This document shows, piece by piece, positions 5,922 to 12,415 of a DNA stretch of 12,415 nt (position 1 is its first letter; each line of letters begins with the position of its first letter). The notes under the pieces were generated by a model. The model did no database searches. It saw only the letters and a program-made list of their open reading frames with translations, and had not been told where the DNA came from. This DNA is from Candidatus Poribacteria bacterium (GTDB lineage: Bacteria > Poribacteria > WGA-4E > WGA-3G). The stretch covers positions 1,380 through 13,794 of the forward strand of contig JAPPDN010000105.1 of NCBI GenBank assembly GCA_028824575.1. The letters are read 5' to 3'. A program made the translations under genes and the position numbers.

Positions 5922-5947
5922 GGGCAATCAATTGCCCTACTACAAAC
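5922..5947. repeat. REP-like palindrome with ACTACAAAC tail, copy 2
   Basis: GGGCAAT (5922-5928) and ATTGCCC (5931-5937) form a perfect 7-bp inverted repeat, followed after one T by ACTACAAAC (5939-5947), identical to the tail of copy 1. It fills most of the 74-base gap between the two permease genes and may affect their relative expression. Confidence 0.6.
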
Positions 5948-5963
5948 TATCGCAGCTTATCCG

Positions 5964-7451
5964 CTATATAACGTCGTAGCGCAGGAATGAGATAAACGCT
6001 CCCATGAAGAATAGGACGTTTAATACCGCGAGTATCATAATGTCCAATGTTGCACGTTGCAGACTATTACCAATACCTTCGCTCCGTTCCTTAAACCTTG
6101 GGATTTTGCTCAAGTCAAAAGGTTCCTCGAATTCAGTGGTAAACCATCTGCGTGAAGAAAATATTTTTTCGTCTCTTAGATAGTCGACCCATTCACGCCG
6201 ATATTGTCGCGTCTGTTCCATAAATCGCCAGAAACTTCCCAAGTCTGTTTCCGCAAGAATCGCAGCAGCATTGTAGTAAACCGCTGCCGGAGATATACGG
6301 GATACGTTTAGTGCCAATAGAGATTGTCGGTTTGGATTTTTGTCGAGATATGCCTTACGTATTTGCCATATCCGATCAGCGTATTGCGCACGGAGGTTTT
6401 CTTTAAATCCATAACATTCTTGGGCAAAAGGCACCCCTTCTTCGTCCCGGAAACGGCTCACTTGAACGGTTTCACCACTGTTGTAGTCGTTGACCCCTGA
6501 GCGAGCTCCTGCACCGCCAAAATTGGCGCGATCCAGCGGACCCTCAACCCCCTGCTTTGTAAAATAATCTTTGACTTCGGCTTCATATTGCTTCCACAAG
6601 TCACCTGCCTGCCCTTTATACGATTCCTCTGATTGTATTGGACTTGCATGTTCCACCAATAAAACTGTTAGATTCGGAACAATAAGCACGAAAAGCACCC
6701 AAACGCACATGGCAAACATCAAGGTAATAGAGGATCGGTGGGTCCGAGTGGAGAGGAACAGTCCGATGAGGAAAAAGAGAGACACATAAAGCATGGATAC
6801 GAGGAAAATTAACAATATTCGACCCCAATCTGAACTACTGAAGGAGACATAAGGGGAAAATTGTATCACCAATAAGCCTGCAACAAAACTCGCAAGAAGC
6901 GGAAGAGAAATAGACACCATCCCGGCAATATATTTTCCCAAAAGCAATGTCGGTCTCGGAACTGCACAAGAGAGTGTTAATCCTAAGGTCCCCGCTTCCT
7001 TTTCTCGCGATATCGCGTCGTAAGAAAACAACAAGGCGAGCAGACTCATTACCACTTGGCAGATGACTGTGAAGTCAATGGAAGAAAAGATGCTCAGATA
7101 GGGGTTATCAGAACCGTGTTGTTCAGCAACGGCGGGAACATATCCGTGTGCCACCGTTACTGTATTTCCCTTTCTCTTTTCCACACCTTCGTTGAAAACG
7201 CTCAGCAGTTTCGGGTTTCTATCACACTTCAGCATGTGAGTGAGTCCGAATTCAGAGTATCTTGTCACCTGACTTATCTTATCTTCATTTTCTCGAATGG
7301 CAGTTCGGTAACTTTGCAGTCTATCCTCGTAACCTCTGGTCAAAACGAAGAGATTTGTCACAATAAGCGAAAAATAGATGAGTAATCCCATAAGGAATCT
7401 GAAACTCAGGATATTTGCTGTGATTTCTCTTCTAACGATTGTCCAAAGCAT
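5964..7451 (-). CDS. ABC-2 type transporter permease (first of a tandem pair)
   Basis: A 495-residue membrane protein, paralog of the next gene. It starts at ATG 7451 with only a weak GGA about 9 bases upstream. Helices lie at about 18-38, 125-144, 175-196, 211-233, 241-264 and 472-490. The ABC-2/NosY-like signature is YDAISREKEAGTL (144-156), then VPRPTLLLGK. Before the last helix both paralogs share SPAAVY and a basic RxYRxxxVxxxR stretch, which suggests a common fold for the large loop. The C-terminus is FLRYDVI. The gap to the sigma gene is 77 bases and to the next permease 74 bases, all on one strand, so co-transcription is likely. No ATPase gene is adjacent. The transported compound cannot be told. 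Confidence 0.85.
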   Translation of the reverse strand: MLWTIVRREITANILSFRFLMGLLIYFSLIVTNLFVLTRGYEDRLQSYRTAIRENEDKISQVTRYSEFGLTHMLKCDRNPKLLSVFNEGVEKRKGNTVTVAHGYVPAVAEQHGSDNPYLSIFSSIDFTVICQVVMSLLALLFSYDAISREKEAGTLGLTLSCAVPRPTLLLGKYIAGMVSISLPLLASFVAGLLVIQFSPYVSFSSSDWGRILLIFLVSMLYVSLFFLIGLFLSTRTHRSSITLMFAMCVWVLFVLIVPNLTVLLVEHASPIQSEESYKGQAGDLWKQYEAEVKDYFTKQGVEGPLDRANFGGAGARSGVNDYNSGETVQVSRFRDEEGVPFAQECYGFKENLRAQYADRIWQIRKAYLDKNPNRQSLLALNVSRISPAAVYYNAAAILAETDLGSFWRFMEQTRQYRREWVDYLRDEKIFSSRRWFTTEFEEPFDLSKIPRFKERSEGIGNSLQRATLDIMILAVLNVLFFMGAFISFLRYDVI

Positions 7452-7528
7452 TATGTTGATTCCAGTTACAGTAAATGTAGATAGTTTTCGATTCTATGTC
7501 TGATTCCATCAAATAAGGGTAGTTAGAT

Positions 7529-8803
7529 TCAAAAGTTTTCAATGACGCGCCACTTCTCAAAGACCGTTTCATCGCGAAAAATATTGTGGTATTTGTATGT
7601 GTACGTAGAACCAATCTGCATAGGCAGAGATTCTTCTGTCTTGCCGGGAACTCTGTATTCAAATAATTCTGTCTCCGTTGTGAGACCGCTGGCGTGTTCG
7701 TAACGCATTTTCACGAGTCCAATCCCGTTAGCAAACCACAGGTAACGTGTCCCATTAACAAGATTCTTAATAAGGTTCGCATGTTTAGCGTCTAACTCAT
7801 ATCGTTCATTGTCGATAATTCGGGGTATATCGTTCTGTGGATGTGGTGCCGTGTCAATAAAAACGCTTTTGTGTTTGAGACATATTGGGAAAACCTCCGC
7901 GGAGGCGTGTATTTGTTCGTATCTGTCTAAAGTTGTTTGTGCTTGTGAGTCCCAAAATCCTTCCTGTGTCCAAGTATCCCCTATAACTGTGGGAAATCTG
8001 AGCAGGAAAGGCGTAATAAAGGTAGCCAAAAAGGTTGTTGACAAAGTCTCAACTGGATTGCTTCCTACCCATCCGAAATTAAAGCCAGTAAGTCCCAGAA
8101 GGGCATCGGTTCTTTTTAAAGAGAGGGTTCCTTCCCCCAATTGCTCACCGTTTTCGGTGGTGGTTTTGATCCTTAGAGTAATGTTCCGTTCGGTTTTAAT
8201 TGTCTCGCTCAGCGTCGCGAAAAATTGGAAATCGTCGAGCGTTGATTGAATCAGAGGTTCGTTCTTCTTCAGTCGATTCCGCGCGCGGTTGAGCCTACTT
8301 TTTATGGTGTTTGTGGTTACACCTAAAAAAGCCGCTATCTCATCGCAGGACATGCCATCAAAATAGTGGAGGGTTATAACCGCCCGTTCATTTTCCGGCA
8401 ATTTCGCAAGCCACTTTTTAACAATTTCGTGCAGTTCTCGCGATGCCGTCTGCGCTTGCTCTCCGGCGAGGTATCCGGAATACGGATCGTTCTGTCTCGT
8501 GGCACTAATTATATTTTCAGAAAGTTCGGAATTCAGGCGTTTCTCACGAAACCACGCAAGGCAACGGCGTGTGGCTATGGCATTGAGCCACGCAGAAAAT
8601 CGATGCGGATCCTTAAGGGTTCCAAGTTTTTGATGGGCTTTCAGGAAGGTCTCTTGAACGATGTCTTCAGCAATGTGGAAATCCTTAATCGTTCGCCACA
8701 CAGTCGCGTGAACCTGTTTCTGGTACTTTTCCATTAATACCGTGAAGGCTGTGTCGTCCCCTGCAAGGGCACGGTGAACCAAGGCAATGTCATTGTTTTT
8801 CAT
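7529..8803 (-). CDS. ECF-type RNA polymerase sigma factor with a ~240-residue C-terminal extension
   Basis: A 424-residue protein starting at ATG 8803 behind a near-perfect AGGAGGT ribosome binding site. Residues about 18-88 are sigma region 2 (AEDIVQETFLKAHQKL, then FSAWLNAIATRRCLAWFREKR). Residues about 126-178 are region 4 (LPENERAVITLHYFDGMS, then an IAAFLGVTTNTIKSRLNRAR helix-turn-helix). Normal ECF factors end near 180-200 residues. Here about 240 further residues follow, rich in beta-type sequence, including IGDTWTQEGFWD near 274, GTRYLWFANGIGLVKMRYEH near 351-370 and MQIGSTYTYKYHN near 395. These look like segments of secreted or lipoprotein sensor domains. A moderately hydrophobic stretch at about 253-274 is not a clear membrane helix. 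No anti-sigma gene is adjacent, so the extension may replace one. It is the first gene of an operon with two permeases. Confidence 0.88.
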   Translation of the reverse strand: MKNNDIALVHRALAGDDTAFTVLMEKYQKQVHATVWRTIKDFHIAEDIVQETFLKAHQKLGTLKDPHRFSAWLNAIATRRCLAWFREKRLNSELSENIISATRQNDPYSGYLAGEQAQTASRELHEIVKKWLAKLPENERAVITLHYFDGMSCDEIAAFLGVTTNTIKSRLNRARNRLKKNEPLIQSTLDDFQFFATLSETIKTERNITLRIKTTTENGEQLGEGTLSLKRTDALLGLTGFNFGWVGSNPVETLSTTFLATFITPFLLRFPTVIGDTWTQEGFWDSQAQTTLDRYEQIHASAEVFPICLKHKSVFIDTAPHPQNDIPRIIDNERYELDAKHANLIKNLVNGTRYLWFANGIGLVKMRYEHASGLTTETELFEYRVPGKTEESLPMQIGSTYTYKYHNIFRDETVFEKWRVIENF

Positions 8804-8871
8804 CAGGACCTCCTGCTATTACGGTTGAGCTTGGCTCTCAAACCTCGGTGTTCATTCGATTTTTAACCTAC

Positions 8872-8900
8872 GTGACGCGAACCGAGCAGGAAAGGTTGCA
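8872..8900 (-). promoter_or_regulatory. Candidate ECF-type promoter of the sigma-permease operon
   Basis: Read on the minus strand: TGCAACC (8900-8894), a 16-base spacer, then CGTCAC (8877-8872). An AAC-containing -35 and a CGTC -10 at this spacing are the general pattern of ECF promoters. Transcription would start near 8865, about 60 bases before the sigma start codon, which suggests autoregulation. Confidence 0.45.
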
Positions 8901-9007
8901 TAATTCTGCAAGTGAATGGATAGGCGTGTTTTGCGGAAGTAGCATCAACTGCTTAAAAAAGACAAGGTGATGTTGTGGGTGGAAGGCAGAGCAATCGACT
9001 AAAACTA

Positions 9008-9019
9008 TGGGTTAACCCA
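9008..9019. other. Perfect 12-base palindrome TGGGTTAACCCA
   Basis: A fully symmetric dodecamer lies in the 263-base gap between the oxygenase stop (9067) and the sigma promoter. On the minus strand it is followed by TAGTTTTAG, so it could be a weak terminator for the oxygenase unit or a regulator binding site. Nothing else is recognised between 8901 and 9066. Confidence 0.3.
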
Positions 9020-9066
9020 ACACCCCCAAACACCGAAGATACAGGAAAAATTAGATCACTGCGAGT

Positions 9067-9861
9067 TTAAACTGTATCCAAGAATCCCAACTCACGTAAC
9101 CGATGGATCCAACGTTGCCGCCTTACACTTCCCGTTGGATTTTCGACCCAATGTGGATCGTAAAGTGAGGTGCCCGGTCGATTAAAGTGTTCCGGACTTT
9201 TCGCATTGCTTCGCGCGCGATTGCGTGTGGCTGCATCTTCTTCAGGGGTCTTTGGGTTGTTGTAGTAAACTATTGTGCACATTCGACGGTCTTCACTACC
9301 GCCCCAACTGGCGTGCCAGCAGCGCATGTCAAAAGCAACCACATCCCCCGGTTCCGATTTGCAAACGTAACCCGGCACGTCACAAATCTCCAGCCCCAGT
9401 TCATTCAAATTCTCACGTAGATCATCGTGTAGCGACCTCTTATGAGAACCTGGGATCAGTCGCAACGCCCCGCTTTCGGCATCAACGGGTTCAAGGTAAT
9501 ATGCGAATTTCACGCCGTAGCAGTCTTGGGTTGGATCGGCATTATGGTCGGGATGCCAACTTGTATTGCCGACGTAACGATTTGCATCCGAAACGACGAA
9601 AAATACATCATCACCGTAAAGCTGTTCTGCCACTTCGGAGAACCGCGGGTCTTCCGGCAAGTTCGCGAAAAATGGTGTTTCGGGACCCATCATCGGCAGC
9701 CAATGTCTGCGCGTGCCATCAAATGGTGCGTGATGATAAGCCGCCGCCATCGCCGCTTCAAACTCCGCGTGTATCGTGTTCAGCTCGTCTGTGTCGAGTA
9801 ATTGCCGAAAAACGAGGAATCCCAAGGTGTGAAAGTGCTTGATTTGCTGTTCTGTGAGCAT
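9067..9861 (-). CDS. Phytanoyl-CoA dioxygenase (PhyH) family oxygenase
   Basis: A 264-residue protein starting at ATG 9861 with GGAGGA about 7 bases upstream. The N-terminus, MLTEQQIKHFHTLGFLVFRQLL, is the classic PhyH opening. The Fe(II) ligands are His103 and Asp105 (SWHPDHN) and His183 (CWHASWGG). Arg192 or Arg193 should hold 2-oxoglutarate. ESGALRLIPGSHKRS (129-143) is the conserved strand-turn of the family. It is cytoplasmic, with no signal peptide. It follows the dehydrogenase gene by 16 bases, so the two are almost certainly one transcript. An oxygenase that hydroxylates a carbon next to an acid, plus a 2-hydroxyacid dehydrogenase, would make sense as consecutive steps, but the substrate is unknown. 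Confidence 0.92.
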   Translation of the reverse strand: MLTEQQIKHFHTLGFLVFRQLLDTDELNTIHAEFEAAMAAAYHHAPFDGTRRHWLPMMGPETPFFANLPEDPRFSEVAEQLYGDDVFFVVSDANRYVGNTSWHPDHNADPTQDCYGVKFAYYLEPVDAESGALRLIPGSHKRSLHDDLRENLNELGLEICDVPGYVCKSEPGDVVAFDMRCWHASWGGSEDRRMCTIVYYNNPKTPEEDAATRNRARSNAKSPEHFNRPGTSLYDPHWVENPTGSVRRQRWIHRLRELGFLDTV

Positions 9862-9877
9862 GATGTTCCTCCGCGTT

Positions 9878-10903
9878 TCAACGCGCTAACTTCTGCTGTA
9901 GTTTTGAGCTGTCTATAACATCACGGTTAACAACATACGAAGGGATTTGCCCAGAAGCCACGTTGATGATACTCCCGCACGCACTCTTGGCGTTGCCGTC
10001 AAAACACTCATCTGTCCAGCAGATACTGTGTGGCGTGACGATGACGTTGTCCAGGCTTAAGAGCGGATCATCATCACTAATCGGTTCCTGCTCAAAAACA
10101 TCAAGTCCCGCCCCTTGAATCCGTCGATGCTGAAGGGCTTCTGTGAGTGCTTTTTGGTCGACGATTGGACCGCGAGCAGTGTTAATCAGGTAAGCCGTCG
10201 GCTTCATCAACCCGATACGTCTCTCATTGACGAGTCCATGTGTTTCTTCGTTCAGTGGGCAGCAGACACACACAAAATCAGCGGTTCGCATCAAGGTGTC
10301 CAAGTCAACGAGTTCTACGCCAACTTCCTCTGCCTCAGCAGGTGTGACGTACGGATCAGACGTGATATGGCGCATCCCGAAAGGTTTCGCCAGTTTGAAC
10401 GCCTCTTTTCCAATGTTACCCATACCGACAAGTCCGAGTGTTCTGCCAACCAACCCCATCCCCCTATAGTTTTGGGTATTTCTCCATCCACCAGAACGGG
10501 TAAGATTATCTTTTATTAACAACTGATGACTCAACGATAAGACGAAAGTCAAGATGGAGGTGGCAACCGGGCGGCGAACACCATCGGGCGCGATTGTCAG
10601 CAGCACACCATTTTCAGTACAGGCTTCCACGTCCACCTTATCATAGCCGACACCAAATCGAGCGATGACTGCCAATCTATCAACCCCAGCGAACGTCTCT
10701 GCTGTAATGCCTGCGCCCAATACTAAAAGCGCATCATAATCCTGTACCTGTGTCGCTTGTAACACGGGTGTATTCTCTGCGATATATTCCCATTGTAGAC
10801 CGGCACCATCAAAAAGCGGACCGGCGATGTCGTCTAAGTCGCAGGTGCCATCGGGTCCCAAAAAATCACGCGTAACACCTACGCGAAATACAGATTTATC
10901 CAT
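9878..10903 (-). CDS. D-isomer-specific 2-hydroxyacid dehydrogenase (NAD-dependent)
   Basis: A 341-residue protein starting at ATG 10903 with AGGA 8-9 bases upstream. Both domains of the family are present. The Rossmann dinucleotide motif is GMGNIG (160-165), followed by Asp183 at the end of the second strand, which favours NAD over NADP. The catalytic set is visible: Arg244 in NTARGPIVD, Glu273 in DVFEQEP, and His292 in TPHSICW. The Arg-Glu spacing of 29 equals that recalled for E. coli SerA. It lacks the C-terminal ACT/ASB domains of many SerA enzymes, so it more likely acts on glyoxylate, hydroxypyruvate or another 2-keto acid than in serine synthesis. HSICWTDEC after the catalytic histidine differs from the common H-x-A-x-x-T pattern. 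It is the first gene of a pair with the oxygenase. Confidence 0.92.
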   Translation of the reverse strand: MDKSVFRVGVTRDFLGPDGTCDLDDIAGPLFDGAGLQWEYIAENTPVLQATQVQDYDALLVLGAGITAETFAGVDRLAVIARFGVGYDKVDVEACTENGVLLTIAPDGVRRPVATSILTFVLSLSHQLLIKDNLTRSGGWRNTQNYRGMGLVGRTLGLVGMGNIGKEAFKLAKPFGMRHITSDPYVTPAEAEEVGVELVDLDTLMRTADFVCVCCPLNEETHGLVNERRIGLMKPTAYLINTARGPIVDQKALTEALQHRRIQGAGLDVFEQEPISDDDPLLSLDNVIVTPHSICWTDECFDGNAKSACGSIINVASGQIPSYVVNRDVIDSSKLQQKLAR

Positions 10904-10980
10904 ATGCTATTCCTATCTATAGTAAAGTTTAGAATTAAGAGGGCATTCCCAAACAATTTTTAACGCTCTCATCGTCCTTG

Positions 10981-11047
10981 AAAGTGCCACAGGCTGACAG
11001 CCTATGCTACAAAAAAAGTGCCACAAACTAATTGAAGCTGAAGTTTG
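10981..11047. repeat. REP-like hairpin flanked by 11-base direct repeats, plus a second hairpin
   Basis: AAAGTGCCACA occurs at 10981-10991 and 11015-11025. Between them AGGCTG-A-CAGCCT (10991-11003) is followed by ATGCTACAAAA, related to the CTACAAA tails at 4305 and 5941. CAAACT (11024-11029) can pair with AGTTTG (11042-11047). All of this lies in the 246-base gap between the solute-binding protein and the dehydrogenase, which has no gene that I can see. Confidence 0.5.
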
Positions 11048-11149
11048 GACAATTTGTATCCCATTGCGGTAGAGTTTGCAAGGAACCATTGAACCTCATA
11101 CAGTTTGTGCTACAAATATGTAGGATTAATTCTGAGTTCCACTGTAATT

Positions 11150-12415
11150 TTATTTTTCGAGCCAAATGTGGCGGAAGTACCGCCATTTCAATGGATGGAG
11201 TTTGAGATTTTTGACTTTCTTGTTAATGACTAAAATCTGTTTTGCGTGCGCCAAGGGTACCCACGGTACATCTTTGTGGAAAATCTGCTGCGCTTCTTGA
11301 TAAAAAGAAATCCGTTTTTCTCGATCCGTGGTTGCCCGCGCCTGCTCTAAGACGTTTTGCATTGCGTCGCTTCGATAGAATGCGATGTTTCCGGCAGGTT
11401 TCTCCGCTGACGATTTACTTAAAAGAAAATAGAGGAAATTATCTGGATCGCCGAGATCAGCACTCCACCCCAACATCGCCATATCGTGCTCACCATTTTT
11501 TGTCTTCTCCAGATAGGTGCCCCAATCAAAAGTCACGATTTTTGTCTCAACACCGACGTTGCGGAGTTCGGATTGCAATACTTCAGCAAGGGCGCGTCCA
11601 TCAGGAATATAGGGACGTGGCACCGGTAATGCCCAAAGAGTTGTCTCGAACCCATTAGGGTATCCAGCTTCAGTGAGAAGTTGCTTTGACAGTTCAGGAT
11701 CGTAGGCATAGTCCTCAATTGTATCATCATAACTCCAGAGTGTCGGCGGAATCGGGTTCTTCGCTGGGATTCCTAAACCTTGATACAGATGTTCAATAAT
11801 CACGGGTTTGTTAATGGCGTGGTTGATAGCAAGCCGGACTTTGAGATTGTCAAATGGCGGTTTCTCCATGTTCATCGCCAAATAACCGATGCTCATCCCG
11901 GGTTGCGATAGCAATTCAAGCGTCACATCATCTCGAATCTGTTGCAAATCGTCCGGATTTGGGAATTCCATTGCGTGGAGGCTGCCTTGCTGGAGTTCAA
12001 TGAGTCGTACGGAGTTATCAGGAATAGAGCGGAAAATAACCCTATCTAACATGGGACGACCACCCCAATAAGTGTCGTTTGCAACAAGCACGATTTTATC
12101 CTGTCTGTCCCATTGCACAAACTTGAAAGGCCCCGTACCAACGGGATTATTGGAAAACTCGTCGCCCCATTTTTGAACGGCTGTTGGGCTGACAATGGAG
12201 AAAGGCGTGATTGCGATCGTATAGATAAACGGGGCATAGGCCGTTTTAAGGCGAATCTGGACAGTGAATTCATCTACGGCAGTAATTGTATCTACTATCT
12301 CTGCCAAACCCGTGGCTATCCAGTAAATGTAGCTGCCACCGACTTTATGAAACGGATGCGTCTCATCGTGCTGTCGGTTAAGAGAAAAAAGAACGGCTTC
12401 TGCGTTGAAAGGGGT
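11150..12415 (-). CDS. Family 5 extracellular solute-binding protein (Dpp/Opp type), N-terminus missing
   Basis: An open frame continues through the right edge: 421 codons are seen up to TAA at 11150. A TTG at 12307 is internal, because the bases beyond it keep coding family sequence (TPFNAEAVLFSLNRQHDETH). SBP_bac_5 hallmarks follow: NPVGTGPFKFVQWDR, then DTYWGGRPMLDRVIFRSIPD, LIELQQGSLHAME, NMEKPPFDNLKVRLAINHAINK, LTEAGYPNGFETTLW, and near the end IFHKDVPWVPLAHA. Full proteins have about 530 residues, so roughly 100 residues including the export signal lie outside the window. These proteins sit in the periplasm and deliver peptides, nickel, sugars or other solutes to an ABC importer. No permease genes follow downstream, so they may lie upstream or elsewhere. 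Ligand type cannot be told. Confidence 0.92.
   Translation of the reverse strand, partial: TPFNAEAVLFSLNRQHDETHPFHKVGGSYIYWIATGLAEIVDTITAVDEFTVQIRLKTAYAPFIYTIAITPFSIVSPTAVQKWGDEFSNNPVGTGPFKFVQWDRQDKIVLVANDTYWGGRPMLDRVIFRSIPDNSVRLIELQQGSLHAMEFPNPDDLQQIRDDVTLELLSQPGMSIGYLAMNMEKPPFDNLKVRLAINHAINKPVIIEHLYQGLGIPAKNPIPPTLWSYDDTIEDYAYDPELSKQLLTEAGYPNGFETTLWALPVPRPYIPDGRALAEVLQSELRNVGVETKIVTFDWGTYLEKTKNGEHDMAMLGWSADLGDPDNFLYFLLSKSSAEKPAGNIAFYRSDAMQNVLEQARATTDREKRISFYQEAQQIFHKDVPWVPLAHAKQILVINKKVKNLKLHPLKWRYFRHIWLEK

Noticed and set aside
5890..5931. TTG at 5931 as start of the second permease
   Set aside because: It falls inside a repeat palindrome, while ATG 5889 has AAGGA upstream and aligns with the paralog's N-terminus.
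9225..9842. Long plus-strand frame of about 205 codons opposite the second PhyH gene
   Set aside because: It is the antisense shadow of a gene with a complete Fe(II)/2-oxoglutarate motif set; its translation is low-complexity and basic, with no domain.
12305..12307. TTG at 12307 as the start of the solute-binding protein
   Set aside because: The frame stays open to the window edge and the extra 36 codons encode typical family 5 sequence, so the gene is truncated by the window.

Overview
The window is most likely from an uncultured, sponge-associated-type bacterium such as Candidatus Poribacteria or a similar lineage. This is inferred from the gene mix: two phytanoyl-CoA-dioxygenase-family oxygenases, a secreted LamG protein, an ECF sigma factor with a very long C-terminal extension, long ABC-2 permeases, and many small palindromic repeats in moderate-GC DNA. 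No rRNA, tRNA or CRISPR array is visible. No marker gene fixes the taxonomy, so it is a guess from gene content.

Left part (1-2396). A truncated gene of unknown function with biotinyl/lipoyl-like beta-barrel sequence runs off the left edge on the minus strand. A divergent spacer with 7-base tandem repeats separates it from a plus-strand Fe(II)/2-oxoglutarate oxygenase (PhyH family, 687-1541). A convergent minus-strand gene for an exported LamG protein follows (1620-2396).

Mobile-element zone (about 2460-4410). This holds the promoter, ribosome binding site and first 44 codons of an IS982-like transposase; a hairpin that looks like the relic right end of a TnpB element; and a nearly complete IS605/IS1341-type element (about 2833-4248). 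The element carries only tnpB. Its frame is cut by one amber codon although all RuvC and zinc-finger residues remain. A promoter sits exactly at the left end, and the transcript would begin with a compact multi-stem leader ending at the tnpB start codon. Beyond the right end lie REP-like palindromes, one of which is also a plausible terminator for the minus-strand operon.

Central operon (8900 down to 4420, minus strand). An ECF-type promoter candidate precedes an ECF sigma factor fused to about 240 residues of beta-rich sequence. Two paralogous six-helix ABC-2 permeases follow, with no ATPase gene beside them. The layout suggests a self-activating sigma factor driving a membrane export or stress unit.

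Right part (12415 down to 9067, minus strand). A family 5 (Dpp/Opp-type) solute-binding protein is truncated by the right edge. A two-gene unit follows: a D-2-hydroxyacid dehydrogenase and, 16 bases later, a second PhyH-family oxygenase. Together they suggest uptake and oxidative catabolism of a small organic acid or peptide-like compound; the substrate cannot be read from the sequence.
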